The notes: generated from the letters alone by a model not told the origin. DNA of 64,000 bases from Tepidibacter hydrothermalis (GCF_029542625.1 NZ_CP120733.1:1984001-2048000), one strand, 5' to 3'. Counted from the first letter of the stretch, positions 32,781 through 42,391 are shown. Translations and numbers: made by a program.

Positions 32781-33491
32781 TTATTTATATATTCCAACAC
32801 GTTTACACATTTCTCTAGTTCTATCACGATATGTATTAGAATCATATCCTAAACAAATAGCATCTACAAATATTGCCTGTGTTCCTATTTCTGTAGGTTT
32901 TAGTTCTCCTACTTCAACTATTTCTTCTACTTCTGCTATAGTTATATTGCCTGCCATGGCCATAATAGGATTTGCATTAGGAGTTCCTTTATATACAACA
33001 TTGCCCATCTTATCAGCCTTACATCCTTTTATTATAGTTACATCAGATCCAAGTGGAGTTTCTAAAAGATATTCTTTATTATCCAACGTCAGTTTTTGTT
33101 TTCCTTCTTCCATTAAAGTTCCTACTCCAGTTGGAGTTATTACTCCACCAAGACCAGCACCTTTTGCTCTTATCTTCTCTATTAACGTTCCTTGCGGAAA
33201 AAATTCCACATCAATTTGACCACTTTGATATTGTTTAATCACAGTAGGATTTGTCCCTATATGAGACCCAACAAATTTATTGACTAAGTTATTATTAAAC
33301 AAAATACCGATATCACTATCTACAAAAGAATTAACAGTAGATATTACAGTCAAATCGCCTATTCTCTGGTTTACAATTTCATCAACAGCCTTTAAAGGTG
33401 TATTACACCCTAAAAAGCCACCAAACATAATACTATTTCCCGGTTTCACATATTTTGAAATAGCTTCTTTCATATCCATTATCTTAGACAT
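32781..33491 (-). CDS. CoA-transferase subunit A (AtoD/CtfA-like)
   Basis: The CoA-binding partner (236 residues) of the subunit B gene downstream. GNSIMFGGFLGCNTPLKAVD, FVGSHIGTNPTVIKQ, VEFFPQGTLIEKIRAKGAGL, GGVITPTGVGT and NPIMAMAGNITIAEVEEIVE are characteristic. ATG after AAGGAGGATTTTTT. Together they form a two-gene fermentation unit for energy from acyl-CoA, consistent with an amino-acid fermenter. Confidence 0.93.
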   Translation of the reverse strand: MSKIMDMKEAISKYVKPGNSIMFGGFLGCNTPLKAVDEIVNQRIGDLTVISTVNSFVDSDIGILFNNNLVNKFVGSHIGTNPTVIKQYQSGQIDVEFFPQGTLIEKIRAKGAGLGGVITPTGVGTLMEEGKQKLTLDNKEYLLETPLGSDVTIIKGCKADKMGNVVYKGTPNANPIMAMAGNITIAEVEEIVEVGELKPTEIGTQAIFVDAICLGYDSNTYRDRTREMCKRVGIYK

Positions 33492-33580
33492 AAAAAATCC
33501 TCCTTAGGTTAAACTCTTTATTAAATAAAGGTACAATATATTATATTTAATGATTTTATATATATAACCTATAAGTCAAA

Positions 33581-33612
33581 AAAAGTCTGAGAATAATTAT
33601 TCTCAGACTTTT
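33581..33612. terminator. Perfect 32-bp palindrome terminator
   Basis: AAAAGTCTGAGAATAA is followed at once by its exact reverse complement, ending in TTTT. It ends the leftward plsC gene and is symmetric enough to work both ways. Confidence 0.88.
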
Positions 33613-33621
33613 AAAGTAGGT

Positions 33622-34338
33622 TTATTTTAAATTTTCTTTTATAATATTTTTTATATTTTCTGCAAGAGATTTTGTATCCTTGTCCATGCCTTCTGGAATT
33701 TCTACTGGCTTAGAAATTATAACCTCAACATCAGCTGGTTTTATGATAAAACTTCCTTTTTCCATAATATCCTTAGATCCATTTATAGTAACAGGGACTA
33801 TTCTAACTTTTGATTTAGTTGCAAGTTTTAACGCTCCTGGCTTAAATTCCCCTAGTTTACCATCCTTACTTCTAGTTCCCTCTGGAAATATTACCATAGA
33901 ATATCCCTGCTTTAAGTTCTCAATACCTTGTTTAATTGCTTTTACAGATTCTCTGTTATTAGATCTATTTAAGAATATACAATTCATATATTCCATCCAA
34001 GTTCTAAGTAAAGGCATCTTTCTTAATTCCTCTTTTGCAACAAATGCTTTAGGTTTGTTTATAAACCCTAAAAGTATTGGAATATCAAAATTCCCTTGAT
34101 GATTGCTGACAAATAATACAGCTTCATCCTTAGGTATATTATCTTCACCTATAACATTTACTTTAGTATCTGTTAATTCAACTAAAGCTTTAGCCCAATT
34201 ACTGGCATTTTTAGATACTAGTTGATCTTTTTTAGCTATATCACCTTGTTCATCTAATTTTTTTGCTTTTTTCATATCTGGTATTAAAGCTATCAAACTA
34301 TACCAAAAATAAATAAACCATCTTATAGTTCTTAACAT
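33622..34338 (-). CDS. plsC: 1-acyl-sn-glycerol-3-phosphate acyltransferase
   Basis: A 238-residue membrane-associated enzyme that makes phosphatidic acid. The H-x4-D catalytic pair is in SNHQGNFDIPILLG, the second block is FLNRSNNRES, and FPEGTRSKDGKLGEFKPGAL binds the glycerol phosphate. One N-terminal membrane segment (WFIYFWYSLIALIP). I use ATG 34,338 because GGGGTGAATAGT spaces well; the frame opens three codons before at GTG. Single-gene unit. Confidence 0.92.
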   Translation of the reverse strand: MLRTIRWFIYFWYSLIALIPDMKKAKKLDEQGDIAKKDQLVSKNASNWAKALVELTDTKVNVIGEDNIPKDEAVLFVSNHQGNFDIPILLGFINKPKAFVAKEELRKMPLLRTWMEYMNCIFLNRSNNRESVKAIKQGIENLKQGYSMVIFPEGTRSKDGKLGEFKPGALKLATKSKVRIVPVTINGSKDIMEKGSFIIKPADVEVIISKPVEIPEGMDKDTKSLAENIKNIIKENLK

Positions 34339-34421
34339 ACTATTCACCCCATTTTTCTAAACCTAATATGTACTCAATATATTCTAACATATTAACTATA
34401 GATTGTGATTAATGAATATAA

Positions 34422-35024
34422 CTATAAGTTACTTATTTTATCAAATACACCTTTTAAATTTTTACATTCTCCAACTAATGCCTTATTCTTAAATAAAGAT
34501 ATATTAAAATCTAGATCACCTATATATTTATTTGCATTTATCTTCTCATATTTTAATAGTCTTAATTTTTCAATTTCTTCTTTTAAGAAACCACAGTCAC
34601 TGTATTGAATTTCATGACAACTAGATGCATTTCCATTTGAATTTACATACCATCCACAGTTGTTTGTTAAAACTGAGAACTTCGACTTATTTGGATTTAC
34701 ATGTAATATAAATTCCTTCAAACTTTTTTTATCATTTTCAAATGATAATGTATATTCTCTAGATTCTCCAAATAATTTTATAGTATATTTATTATTTTTA
34801 GCTACAATACTTCTATCATATTCACTATTTATAGAAAACTTATTTTTTCTAAATATCATAGAAAAATCATAAAACATATTATCTATAAACAATTTTTGAT
34901 TTAAATAAAAATCATGTCCTAACTGGTCATTAGTTCTAACTAACTTAACTATATTATTTAAATAATTTATTGGTATTTCATAGTTTATACTTTTATCTAT
35001 ATATTTGTAGATGTCAATATCCAT
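34422..35024 (-). CDS. Protein of unknown function
   Basis: A 200-residue protein, ATG after TGCAAGGAGGAAGTT. It is Lys, Asn, Ile rich, without membrane segments or a signal peptide. Visible blocks: KFSVLTNNCGWYVNSNGNAS, SCHEIQYSDCGFLKEEIEKL with Cys residues. I do not recognise a family. It lies between plsC and the HD gene, all leftward, but the gaps suggest separate units. Confidence 0.6.
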   Translation of the reverse strand: MDIDIYKYIDKSINYEIPINYLNNIVKLVRTNDQLGHDFYLNQKLFIDNMFYDFSMIFRKNKFSINSEYDRSIVAKNNKYTIKLFGESREYTLSFENDKKSLKEFILHVNPNKSKFSVLTNNCGWYVNSNGNASSCHEIQYSDCGFLKEEIEKLRLLKYEKINANKYIGDLDFNISLFKNKALVGECKNLKGVFDKISNL

Positions 35025-35086
35025 AACTTCCTCCTTGCATATTAATATCTACACTATGTCCTTTAAATATAAAATTTATACATTTT

Positions 35087-36409
35087 TTATACCTGTAATT
35101 TCTTAGATTCTATCAAAATATTCAATATATCTTTATTTATAAAAGTATCAGTTTTTTCTTCACATACACTTTGTGATATTATATTAGACACCGTACTCAA
35201 GTCTTTTATATTTCCTCTATTGTCGTATATAAATATATTATCTTTACTAATTTCATATGCTTTATAATTTTTTGAAACCTCTAGCCAAAAATATTCTTTA
35301 TCTAAATCTTTCACTTCATATCCTATTCTTTTCAAATCATCTATTAGTTTTGATTTATACTCACTCATATTTTCAATATCATTTATTTGCTCAAATTTAT
35401 TTCTATCTATAACACATTTACATAATTTAGACAGTATTAAATCATCACTGTTTCTAAGTTCAGTAAATAAATATAATAAAGTTGAGTCATCAATTGATAA
35501 ATATTCTTCTAATGTATATTCTCTATCTGTAAGTATAGGCATTATTCCCTTTGGAATCTTATATTTATCTAAATAATTACATTTGAACAGCTCTTTCATT
35601 CTAAAAAATATCTTTTTTATTACCCCTTCCATTTCACATTTAAAACTATGGTTGTATACTCCCTTATGCATCTGATATCTAGACAAAAGATATGACTCTA
35701 TGTCTGGCAAATATTTTTCATATACACATAAAGTATATTTATCTTCATTCTTTTTTATAGTCATTGATTTTATTATCCTAGATATATCTATCTTGCCATA
35801 ACTAACACCAGTATGGATAGAATCTCTAAGTATGTAATCCATTCTATCTGCATCTATTTGACTACTCACTAAAGAAGAGAGTATGAAGTTTAAATCTATT
35901 TTTCCATCTAAGTAATTTTGTTTATATACTGACTTACCTATAAGAGTTGCTACATCATTTGGAAAATTTTGATCAAAATTTTCTACTAATACTTTATTCA
36001 AATTAGTACTTTTATCTGTGATTATTCTGATTGTCCACAATTCATGATTCATACCTTTATATGAACATATTTCTTCGAATGTATGTGAAAACGGACCATG
36101 TCCTATATCATGAAGTAATGCAGCCGCTAGTGCTACTTCTTTATCCCTACTATCAATTTTTATATTTATATTTTCAAATTCTTTTTCAAAATGTTCTATA
36201 ATCCTTCCCATAATATGAAATGTTCCTAAGCAATGAGAAAATCTAGTATGTTCAGCACATGGAAATAATAAATTTACTATAGCAAGTTGTCTAATCCTTC
36301 TAAGCCTTTGAAATTCGCAAGTATCTATTATTTTTAAAAATTTATTACTAACAAATATATCTCCGTGAATACAGTCTCTAACAACCTTACCTTCCGCATT
36401 ATTATGCAT
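35087..36409 (-). CDS. HD-domain phosphohydrolase (dGTPase-like)
   Basis: A 440-residue protein of the HD superfamily. Metal-binding residues appear in TRFSHCLGTFH (His), LAAALLHDIGHGPFSH (His-Asp and His) and SSQIDADRMDYILRDS (Asp). Family members hydrolyse dNTPs or other nucleotides; the N-terminal VVRDCIHGDIFVSNKFLKII and LRRIRQLAIVNLLFPCAEHT match the dGTPase-like group. ATG after AGAGGTGATTGA. It is divergent from the MATE gene. Confidence 0.88.
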   Translation of the reverse strand: MHNNAEGKVVRDCIHGDIFVSNKFLKIIDTCEFQRLRRIRQLAIVNLLFPCAEHTRFSHCLGTFHIMGRIIEHFEKEFENINIKIDSRDKEVALAAALLHDIGHGPFSHTFEEICSYKGMNHELWTIRIITDKSTNLNKVLVENFDQNFPNDVATLIGKSVYKQNYLDGKIDLNFILSSLVSSQIDADRMDYILRDSIHTGVSYGKIDISRIIKSMTIKKNEDKYTLCVYEKYLPDIESYLLSRYQMHKGVYNHSFKCEMEGVIKKIFFRMKELFKCNYLDKYKIPKGIMPILTDREYTLEEYLSIDDSTLLYLFTELRNSDDLILSKLCKCVIDRNKFEQINDIENMSEYKSKLIDDLKRIGYEVKDLDKEYFWLEVSKNYKAYEISKDNIFIYDNRGNIKDLSTVSNIISQSVCEEKTDTFINKDILNILIESKKLQV

Positions 36410-36460
36410 TCAATCACCTCTTTACTTAAATATATTCTAAATAATTAATCAAAATTCTTA

Positions 36461-36566
36461 TTGACAAAAACTGTTTATGTATTTATTATATATATAGTAA
36501 AATTTAAATATGTAAAAGTGTTGACCACCCACTTCAAAAAAACTCGAAGTGGGTGTTTTTTGTGCG
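36461..36566 (+). promoter_or_regulatory. MATE gene promoter and leader with terminator
   Basis: TTGACA (36,461-36,466) and TATTAT (36,484-36,489) lie 17 bp apart. The short leader contains ATGTAA (36,510-36,515) and then an intrinsic terminator: CACCCACTTC (36,526-36,535), GAAGTGGGTG (36,546-36,555), T6. It ends just before the ribosome site, so most transcripts should stop unless antitermination occurs. This is the layout of antibiotic-inducible attenuators in Firmicutes. Confidence 0.75.
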
Positions 36567-36580
36567 AAAGGAGAGATTAT

Positions 36581-37975
36581 ATGTCATTTAATTTAATCAA
36601 AGACTATAAAAAAGATAAACAATTTTACAAGAACTTATTCATCATAACTATACCAATAATTCTTCAAAATCTAATAACATCATCGCTTAATATGTTAGAC
36701 ACTATGATGATAGGTAAAATAGGAGAAGTTGAACTTGCATCTGTTGGTATAGCAAATCAGTACTACTTCCTATTTTCATTATTTGCAATGGGTATTAGTG
36801 GTGGTTGTGGTGTTTTAATAGCTCAGCTATGGGGAAAAAATGATACAGATAATATAAAGAAGGTATTAGCTAAGTCTTTATCTGTAAGTATAATTGGATC
36901 GCTAGTTTTTTTAATTATAGGAATTATGATACCTCAAAATATAATGGCAGTATTTAACAAAGATGCATCAGTTATAGATATTGGTAGCAAATATCTAAGA
37001 ATAACAGTTTTAAGCTATCTCTTTACAGGAATATCTTTTACATTTGCATCTGCTCTTAGGAGTGTCAATAATACTAAATTACCTATGTTTGCAAGTTTAG
37101 TAGGACTTATAGTAAATGGTGTTTTAAACTATATATTAATATTTGGTAAACTAGGAATGCCAGAACTTAAAACAGAAGGTGCTGCAATAGCTACACTTAT
37201 AGCAAGAACTTGTGAATGTGGAGTTATTTTATTCAATTTATACTTTAAAAATAGTGTTTTAAAAACTAGCTTTAAAGATTTTATTGGATTGTCTAGTAAT
37301 TTAAAAAAGGTTTTATCATCTGTAACTATACCAATAGTTTTAAACGAAGCTTGCTGGGGATTTGGTAACGTAACATATATTGCAATATACGCAAGAATAA
37401 GCACAAAAGCAGCAGCTTCTATGCAGATATGTTCAACTATAACAAACTTGTTCATGATATTTAGCTTTGGTCTTGGTTATGCAACTCTTGTTGTTGTAGG
37501 AAATGAAATAGGAGCTAATAGAGAAGATGTAGCTATAGAATCATCAAAGAAAATATCTAAACTATCTGTACTTATTGCTTTATTCATAGGTATAATTCTT
37601 GCTATATCTGCAAAGCCTATAGTTTCTTTCTTTAATGTATCAAATGAAGTTAAGCTATATTCAACTTATATACTTTATGTATATGCTATAATAATGGTTG
37701 CTAAAGTTTATAACTTCATAATGATAGTAGGAATACTAAGAGGTGGTGGAGATGCAGCCTATGGATCTATACTTCAAGGAATTACTCTTTGGTTTATAGG
37801 GATACCTCTAGCTTTTATAGCTGCATTTGTGCTACATCTACCTGTGTATTTAGTTGTTTCATTTACTGCAGTTGAAGAAATAATTAAATTTATATTTATA
37901 AGAAGAAGATTCAAATCATTTAAATGGATAAGAAATATGGTAAATGATCATCCTGATAATGTTGAATTTATTTAA
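36581..37975 (+). CDS. MATE family efflux transporter
   Basis: A 464-residue exporter with twelve membrane segments. Family features: IIPIILQNLITSSLNMLDTM-type N-terminus (in IPIILQNLITSSLN), GEVELASVGIANQYYFLFSL, GISGGCGVLIAQLWG, a repeated second half (VLNEACWGFGNVTYIAIYAR) and GYATLVVVGNEIGANRED. MATE proteins expel cationic drugs with sodium or protons. I use ATG 36,581, with GAAAGGAGAGATTAT before it; the longer frame crosses the leader terminator and is not a real N-terminus. Confidence 0.93.
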   Translation: MSFNLIKDYKKDKQFYKNLFIITIPIILQNLITSSLNMLDTMMIGKIGEVELASVGIANQYYFLFSLFAMGISGGCGVLIAQLWGKNDTDNIKKVLAKSLSVSIIGSLVFLIIGIMIPQNIMAVFNKDASVIDIGSKYLRITVLSYLFTGISFTFASALRSVNNTKLPMFASLVGLIVNGVLNYILIFGKLGMPELKTEGAAIATLIARTCECGVILFNLYFKNSVLKTSFKDFIGLSSNLKKVLSSVTIPIVLNEACWGFGNVTYIAIYARISTKAAASMQICSTITNLFMIFSFGLGYATLVVVGNEIGANREDVAIESSKKISKLSVLIALFIGIILAISAKPIVSFFNVSNEVKLYSTYILYVYAIIMVAKVYNFIMIVGILRGGGDAAYGSILQGITLWFIGIPLAFIAAFVLHLPVYLVVSFTAVEEIIKFIFIRRRFKSFKWIRNMVNDHPDNVEFI

Positions 37976-38000
37976 AAATGGGCTTTTAGTAAGCCCATTT
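37976..38000. terminator. Terminator shared by the MATE gene and purine operon
   Basis: AAATGGGCTT (37,976-37,985) and AAGCCCATTT (37,991-38,000) with loop TTAGT; T-run on the plus side and TTTTTAAA on the minus side. It lies between two convergent units. Confidence 0.88.
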
Positions 38001-38079
38001 TTTTATTCAAACACCGAATTATCATCTATTTTTAAACAACGTAGTTTCTGAAATCTAATTAACTATTGAATATATATTC

Positions 38080-38880
38080 TTACTTTTTTACATCCTTTTT
38101 ATGATTCAGAGTTCCACCTTTTTTTATAAACTGTATTTGAGTCATTATACTAAGAGCTATTTCAGCTGGAGAATTACCATTAATATCAAGACCAATAGGT
38201 GCATATACTCTTTCAATAAATTCTTCATCCACACCATCTTGTCTTAAATTATCAAATGTATGCTTAACTTTTTTCTTACTTCCAATCATACCAATATATC
38301 CTGGATTTTTATTTATAACAGCTCTTAATGCATCTTCATCGTACTCATGTCCTCTAGTGACTATAACTACATATGTATTTTGATTTATATCATAGTTTTT
38401 AAGACCTTCATATATATTACCACATATTAGCTCTTGCGCTTGAGGAAATCTTTCCTTACTCACAAATTCTTCTCTATCATCTATAATAACAATATGTAAA
38501 CCTAAAGTTTTTGATATTTCATAAAGCTTTAATCCTATATGACCTCCACCAGCTATGATAATTTTTTCCTTAGGTCTAAAAATCTTTATAAAGATTTCTG
38601 CTTTTCCTCCGCATTGAGCTCCTAAGTCTGCATCTGCAGCTAAGCTATATGTATATAAATTATTTTCATGTGTTCGAAGTGATTTTTTACATTCTTTTAT
38701 AACTTCATTTTCCAAAACACCTCCACCTACTGTTCCAGATATACTTCCATCTTCAAACACTAGTAATATGCTTCCTTCTTTTGCAGGTATCGATCCACTA
38801 GACTTTGTTATTAAAGCCATTGCTACTGTTTTATTGCTTTTGATTTCCTTAGAAATAAAATCAAATATAACATCATCCAT
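38080..38880 (-). CDS. xdhC: XdhC/CoxI family molybdenum-enzyme maturation protein
   Basis: A 266-residue protein that matures the molybdenum cofactor of xanthine dehydrogenase, by family. N-terminal XdhC domain: MALITKSSGSIPAKEGSILL, SISGTVGGGVLENEVI, LGAQCGGKAEIF. Rossmann part: IIIAGGGHIGLKLYEI, VVIVTRGHEYDEDAL, GYIGMIGSKKK, YAPIGLDINGNSPAEIALSI. Its ATG overlaps the yqeB stop (TAATG). It is the last gene of the operon. Confidence 0.93.
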   Translation of the reverse strand: MDDVIFDFISKEIKSNKTVAMALITKSSGSIPAKEGSILLVFEDGSISGTVGGGVLENEVIKECKKSLRTHENNLYTYSLAADADLGAQCGGKAEIFIKIFRPKEKIIIAGGGHIGLKLYEISKTLGLHIVIIDDREEFVSKERFPQAQELICGNIYEGLKNYDINQNTYVVIVTRGHEYDEDALRAVINKNPGYIGMIGSKKKVKHTFDNLRQDGVDEEFIERVYAPIGLDINGNSPAEIALSIMTQIQFIKKGGTLNHKKDVKK

Positions 38881-39689
38881 TATAATTCATCCCCCAACAC
38901 TCTATTTTTCATATACATTATAGCTTCTACTACTCCTCCAGCTACTGCTCTTGCTTTATCGGATATAATATCACAATACTCTGTTTTACCTCTTGGATCA
39001 ACATCTGCTATTTTAAGACCTTTGAAAACATTGCTATTATCCGATATCATTCCTCTTACAACGCCAGAAATTACAGTCTTAACAGGCTCATCACCTACAT
39101 AGCATACAACGTCTCCTTTATACACCATATTTCCTATATCTTCTTTTATAGTTAAAACTCCATCACAAGGAGATTTAATAACTCTTTCAGTTGTATATCC
39201 TATTATATTTCCAGGTATTCCAGTGTTTTCTTGAGCTTTTCCACTATGTATAACTTGACCTAGAGTCTGTCCTCTATTAGTTTCTACAACTAAGTTAACA
39301 TCAACCCCTGCTTCAAACCCAGGCCCAACACCTATTGTTATTGGTGCCATATCTATATGAGTTCCTATATTCTTCTTAGCTAATATAGCATCCACTACAG
39401 CTAGCGGCTTTATATAATTTAGTATAGTACAACCTTCATCAATAATTACGGGTATCTCTTTATTTTTCCATATTCCATCTATTTCATCATACCTTTTTAT
39501 ATGCTTTGCTACTACTCCTTCAACTTCTTTTTTACCTTTACTTATGCTATCTGCAAAAGATATACTCCTTCTTATCACCAATGGCTTTTCTATTTCAATT
39601 ATTATAACTTTAAATCCGCACTTATACAGTCTATGGGCTATTCCACTAGCTATATCTCCACCGCTTCTTATTATAACTACATCATTCAT
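38880..39689 (-). CDS. yqeB: Selenium-dependent molybdenum hydroxylase system protein YqeB
   Basis: A 269-residue protein of the EF2563/YqeB family, genetic marker of molybdenum hydroxylases with a labile selenium cofactor. The N-terminal VVIIRSGGDIASGIAHRLYK is a Rossmann motif; GTHIDMAPITIGVGPGFEAG, VDVNLVVETNRGQTLG and the end DISDKARAVAGGVVEAI-type block (IISDKARAVAGGVVEAI) are typical. ATG 39,689 after AAAGGGTGATTACT. Its upstream neighbour is a cut-down yqeC. Confidence 0.92.
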   Translation of the reverse strand: MNDVVIIRSGGDIASGIAHRLYKCGFKVIIIEIEKPLVIRRSISFADSISKGKKEVEGVVAKHIKRYDEIDGIWKNKEIPVIIDEGCTILNYIKPLAVVDAILAKKNIGTHIDMAPITIGVGPGFEAGVDVNLVVETNRGQTLGQVIHSGKAQENTGIPGNIIGYTTERVIKSPCDGVLTIKEDIGNMVYKGDVVCYVGDEPVKTVISGVVRGMISDNSNVFKGLKIADVDPRGKTEYCDIISDKARAVAGGVVEAIMYMKNRVLGDEL

Positions 39690-39694
39690 AGTAA

Positions 39695-39835
39695 TCACCC
39701 TTTATTTGTCTTAATTCTTCTAAAGTATAATTCTTTTGAAATTTTAAGTAAGGTGGAGGTTTTTACACCTCCACCTACTATGCTTATCATATTGCATTTT
39801 AAGTTTTCTATTTCTAAAAAATCTATTAATTTCAT
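39695..39835 (-). pseudogene. yqeC: Remnant of yqeC (selenium cofactor biosynthesis protein), 46 codons
   Basis: A 46-residue frame between the xanthine dehydrogenase and yqeB. It begins MKLIDFLEIENLKCNMISIV and continues GGGVKTSTLLKISKEL, matching the N-terminus of YqeC (a P-loop normally GGGGKTT followed by a Leu-rich helix). It then ends in FRRIKTNKG and a stop beside the yqeB start. Full YqeC is over 200 residues, so the ATPase core is gone and the P-loop itself is altered. There is no clear ribosome site. I read it as a deletion remnant, kept perhaps only as a spacer. Confidence 0.75.
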
Positions 39836-39841
39836 ATTATC

Positions 39842-42391
39842 TTATTTTTTATAAGCAGTGTTTTCTAATGGCAGCTTAGTTCTAAACTTACCATCTAATT
39901 TATAATAAGCCCCTTGTACAGCCGGTGCTGTTGGTATTACAACTATCTCTCCTACTCCTTTTGCTCCATAAGCAAGGTTTTCCTTACTATTTTCTATAAC
40001 TATTGGCTGTATTTTAGGAACCTTTGGTGCTCTTAATAGTCCCAGTGTTCCAAATTTAGATTTAGGAATTCCATTTTCAAGTATGAAATTTTCTGTAAGG
40101 GCATATCCTAGTCCCATTACTACTCCACCTTCTATTTGTCCTTCTACATTTTTAGGATTTATAGCCTTTCCTACATCATGAGCTGCTAAAACCTTAGTTA
40201 CATTTCCTTTTTCATCTAAAACAACAACTTGAGTTGCATACCCGTAAGCTATGTGACTCTTTGGATTTGGCTTATCTGATCCCATACAATCTGTTATTCC
40301 AGAATATTCAGCATAAAAATCTTGTTCATTAAGTTCATAAAGAGACTTAGAATTCAATGCTTTTTTAAGCTTAAGTGCTGCTAATCTAGTAGCTTCTCCA
40401 GTAAATACTGTTTGTCTTGAAGCTGTAGTTGTACCAGAGTTTGGAGTTTTAGCTGTATCAGGAGAATCCACTATTATTACATCAGGTGTTAAGCCAGTAG
40501 TTTCACATACCACTTGAGTAGTCACAGTCCCCATACCTTGACCTATACAAGCAGCACTAGTTCTTATATGAACCTTGCCATCTATTACACTCAATATGCA
40601 CCTTCCAATATCAGGAAGTCCAACTCCTATACCACTGTTTTTAAATGCACAAGATACTCCTACGTATTCATGCTTGTCATATTCTTCTTTAACTGCTTCT
40701 AAAGTTTCCTTAAGAGCTGTTGTCTCATCAGCTATTTGTCCATTCGCAAGTACTTGACCTGGAAGTATTGCATTCTTATATCTTATTTCCCATTGAGATA
40801 TTCCAACCATTTTAGCAAGTAAATTTAAGTTACACTCTGTCGCAAATGCAGATTGAGTAACTCCAAATCCTCTAAATGCTCCTGCTGGAGGATTATTTGT
40901 ATAAACAGCAGTTCCTTCTACATGAGTATTTTGGTAGTTATATGGTCCTGCTGCATGAGTACATAATCTTTGAAGAACAGGTCCTCCTAAAGATGCATAA
41001 GCTCCTGTATCAGCTATTATAGTAGCTTTCATAGCTGTCAACTTTCCATTTTCATCACAAGCAGTAGTAAACTCCATCTCAGTCGCATGTCTCTTTGGAT
41101 GTATGTTTATACTTTCTTGTCTTGTTAAGGTTACTTTTACAGGTTTTTTAGTTAAATATGCAAGTAGTGCAGCATGGTGTTGAACACTCATGTCTTCTTT
41201 TCCACCAAATCCGCCACCAACATATTTGCTTATAACTCTTACCTTTTCTGGTTCAATCCCTAAAAGATCTGAAACTTCACGTTGCTCATCATATATCCCT
41301 TGAGATCCTGTATATATTATAACTCCATTTTCATCAGGCATAGATAAAGCACTTTCAGGTTCTAAGAATGCATGCTCTGTGAAAGGTGTAGAGTACTTCT
41401 TAGTTACGACGTATTTTGATTTAGCTATAATTTCATCAACATTTCCTCTTGATAAAACTTCTTTTTTTAATATATTTCCATTTGGATGAATCTTTGGAGC
41501 ATCCTCCTTCATAGCCATTTCTGGGCTTGTAATAGCATTTAACTCTTCATACTCAACTTTAATCAACTCAAGAGCTTCTTTTAAAACTTTTTTAGAAGTA
41601 GCCGCAACTAAAGCTAAAGAATCTCCTATATATCTAGTTTCTTCCCCTTCAGCTATTAAAGCAGGCCAATCCTGTATTATATGTCCTAAGTTTCTTTTTC
41701 CAGGTATATCTTTTGCTAAAACAATACATTCAACTCCTGGATGGTTTACAGCTTTTGAAATGTCTATGCTTTTAACTAATGCTCTAGGATATTTAGTTCT
41801 GAAAGCGGATCCATAAAGCATTCCATCTACATATAAATCTCCTACATATTCACCAGTTCCTAAAGTCTTATCCTTGGCATCTACCCTGTGCATATTTTGA
41901 CCAACTAAGCCCTTACACTCAACTTTAGGTACCTCTATATCTTCTCTCAAAATTTTTGCAACCATTAATATAGCTTCTTCTATTTTGGCATAGCCTGTAC
42001 ATCTACATACATTTCCGTTAAGTGCTTTTTTAACTTCTTTTTTTGTAGGATTTAAATTTTTATCTAAAAGCCCTTTTGCACTTATTACCATTCCGGGAAT
42101 ACAGAATCCACATTGAACAGCACCTGCTTCTGAAAATGCCCAAGCATATGCATCTCTTTCTTTATCAGAAATCCCCTCTACTGTTATAATATTCTTTCCT
42201 TCCACTTTAGAAGTTTTTAAAACGCAAGTCTTCATAGCTCTTCCATCTACTAAAACCATACATGTTCCACAAGCTCCCTCTGAACATCCATCTTTTACAG
42301 ATGTAAGTCTCAAGTCATCTCTTAAAAAGTCTAAAAGTTTTTTATCTTCACTGGTTTCTATTTGCTTTGAGTTAACTATAAATCTATACAT
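39842..42391 (-). CDS. Selenium-dependent xanthine dehydrogenase (fused Fe-S and Mo subunits)
   Basis: An 849-residue molybdenum hydroxylase, probably hydroxylating purines such as hypoxanthine or xanthine. Residues ~1-155 carry two [2Fe-2S] clusters: CSEGACGTCMVLVDG with an earlier Cys, and QCGFCIPGMVISAKG with NVCRCTGY. The rest is the Mo-binding part: YVGGGFGGKEDMSVQHHAAL, AYLTKKPVKVTLTRQES, GAFRGFGVTQSAFATE, CIGQGMGTV, and the C-terminal AYGAKGVGEIVVIPTAPAV with the catalytic Glu. This two-domain form without FAD domain matches the Se-dependent family, which co-occurs with yqeB. ATG after AATGGGGGAGTCATA. Confidence 0.93.
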   Translation of the reverse strand: MYRFIVNSKQIETSEDKKLLDFLRDDLRLTSVKDGCSEGACGTCMVLVDGRAMKTCVLKTSKVEGKNIITVEGISDKERDAYAWAFSEAGAVQCGFCIPGMVISAKGLLDKNLNPTKKEVKKALNGNVCRCTGYAKIEEAILMVAKILREDIEVPKVECKGLVGQNMHRVDAKDKTLGTGEYVGDLYVDGMLYGSAFRTKYPRALVKSIDISKAVNHPGVECIVLAKDIPGKRNLGHIIQDWPALIAEGEETRYIGDSLALVAATSKKVLKEALELIKVEYEELNAITSPEMAMKEDAPKIHPNGNILKKEVLSRGNVDEIIAKSKYVVTKKYSTPFTEHAFLEPESALSMPDENGVIIYTGSQGIYDEQREVSDLLGIEPEKVRVISKYVGGGFGGKEDMSVQHHAALLAYLTKKPVKVTLTRQESINIHPKRHATEMEFTTACDENGKLTAMKATIIADTGAYASLGGPVLQRLCTHAAGPYNYQNTHVEGTAVYTNNPPAGAFRGFGVTQSAFATECNLNLLAKMVGISQWEIRYKNAILPGQVLANGQIADETTALKETLEAVKEEYDKHEYVGVSCAFKNSGIGVGLPDIGRCILSVIDGKVHIRTSAACIGQGMGTVTTQVVCETTGLTPDVIIVDSPDTAKTPNSGTTTASRQTVFTGEATRLAALKLKKALNSKSLYELNEQDFYAEYSGITDCMGSDKPNPKSHIAYGYATQVVVLDEKGNVTKVLAAHDVGKAINPKNVEGQIEGGVVMGLGYALTENFILENGIPKSKFGTLGLLRAPKVPKIQPIVIENSKENLAYGAKGVGEIVVIPTAPAVQGAYYKLDGKFRTKLPLENTAYKK

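Noticed and set aside
36461-36580. 40-residue N-terminal extension of the MATE protein
   Set aside because: It crosses the promoter and terminator, and a strong ribosome site precedes ATG 36,581.
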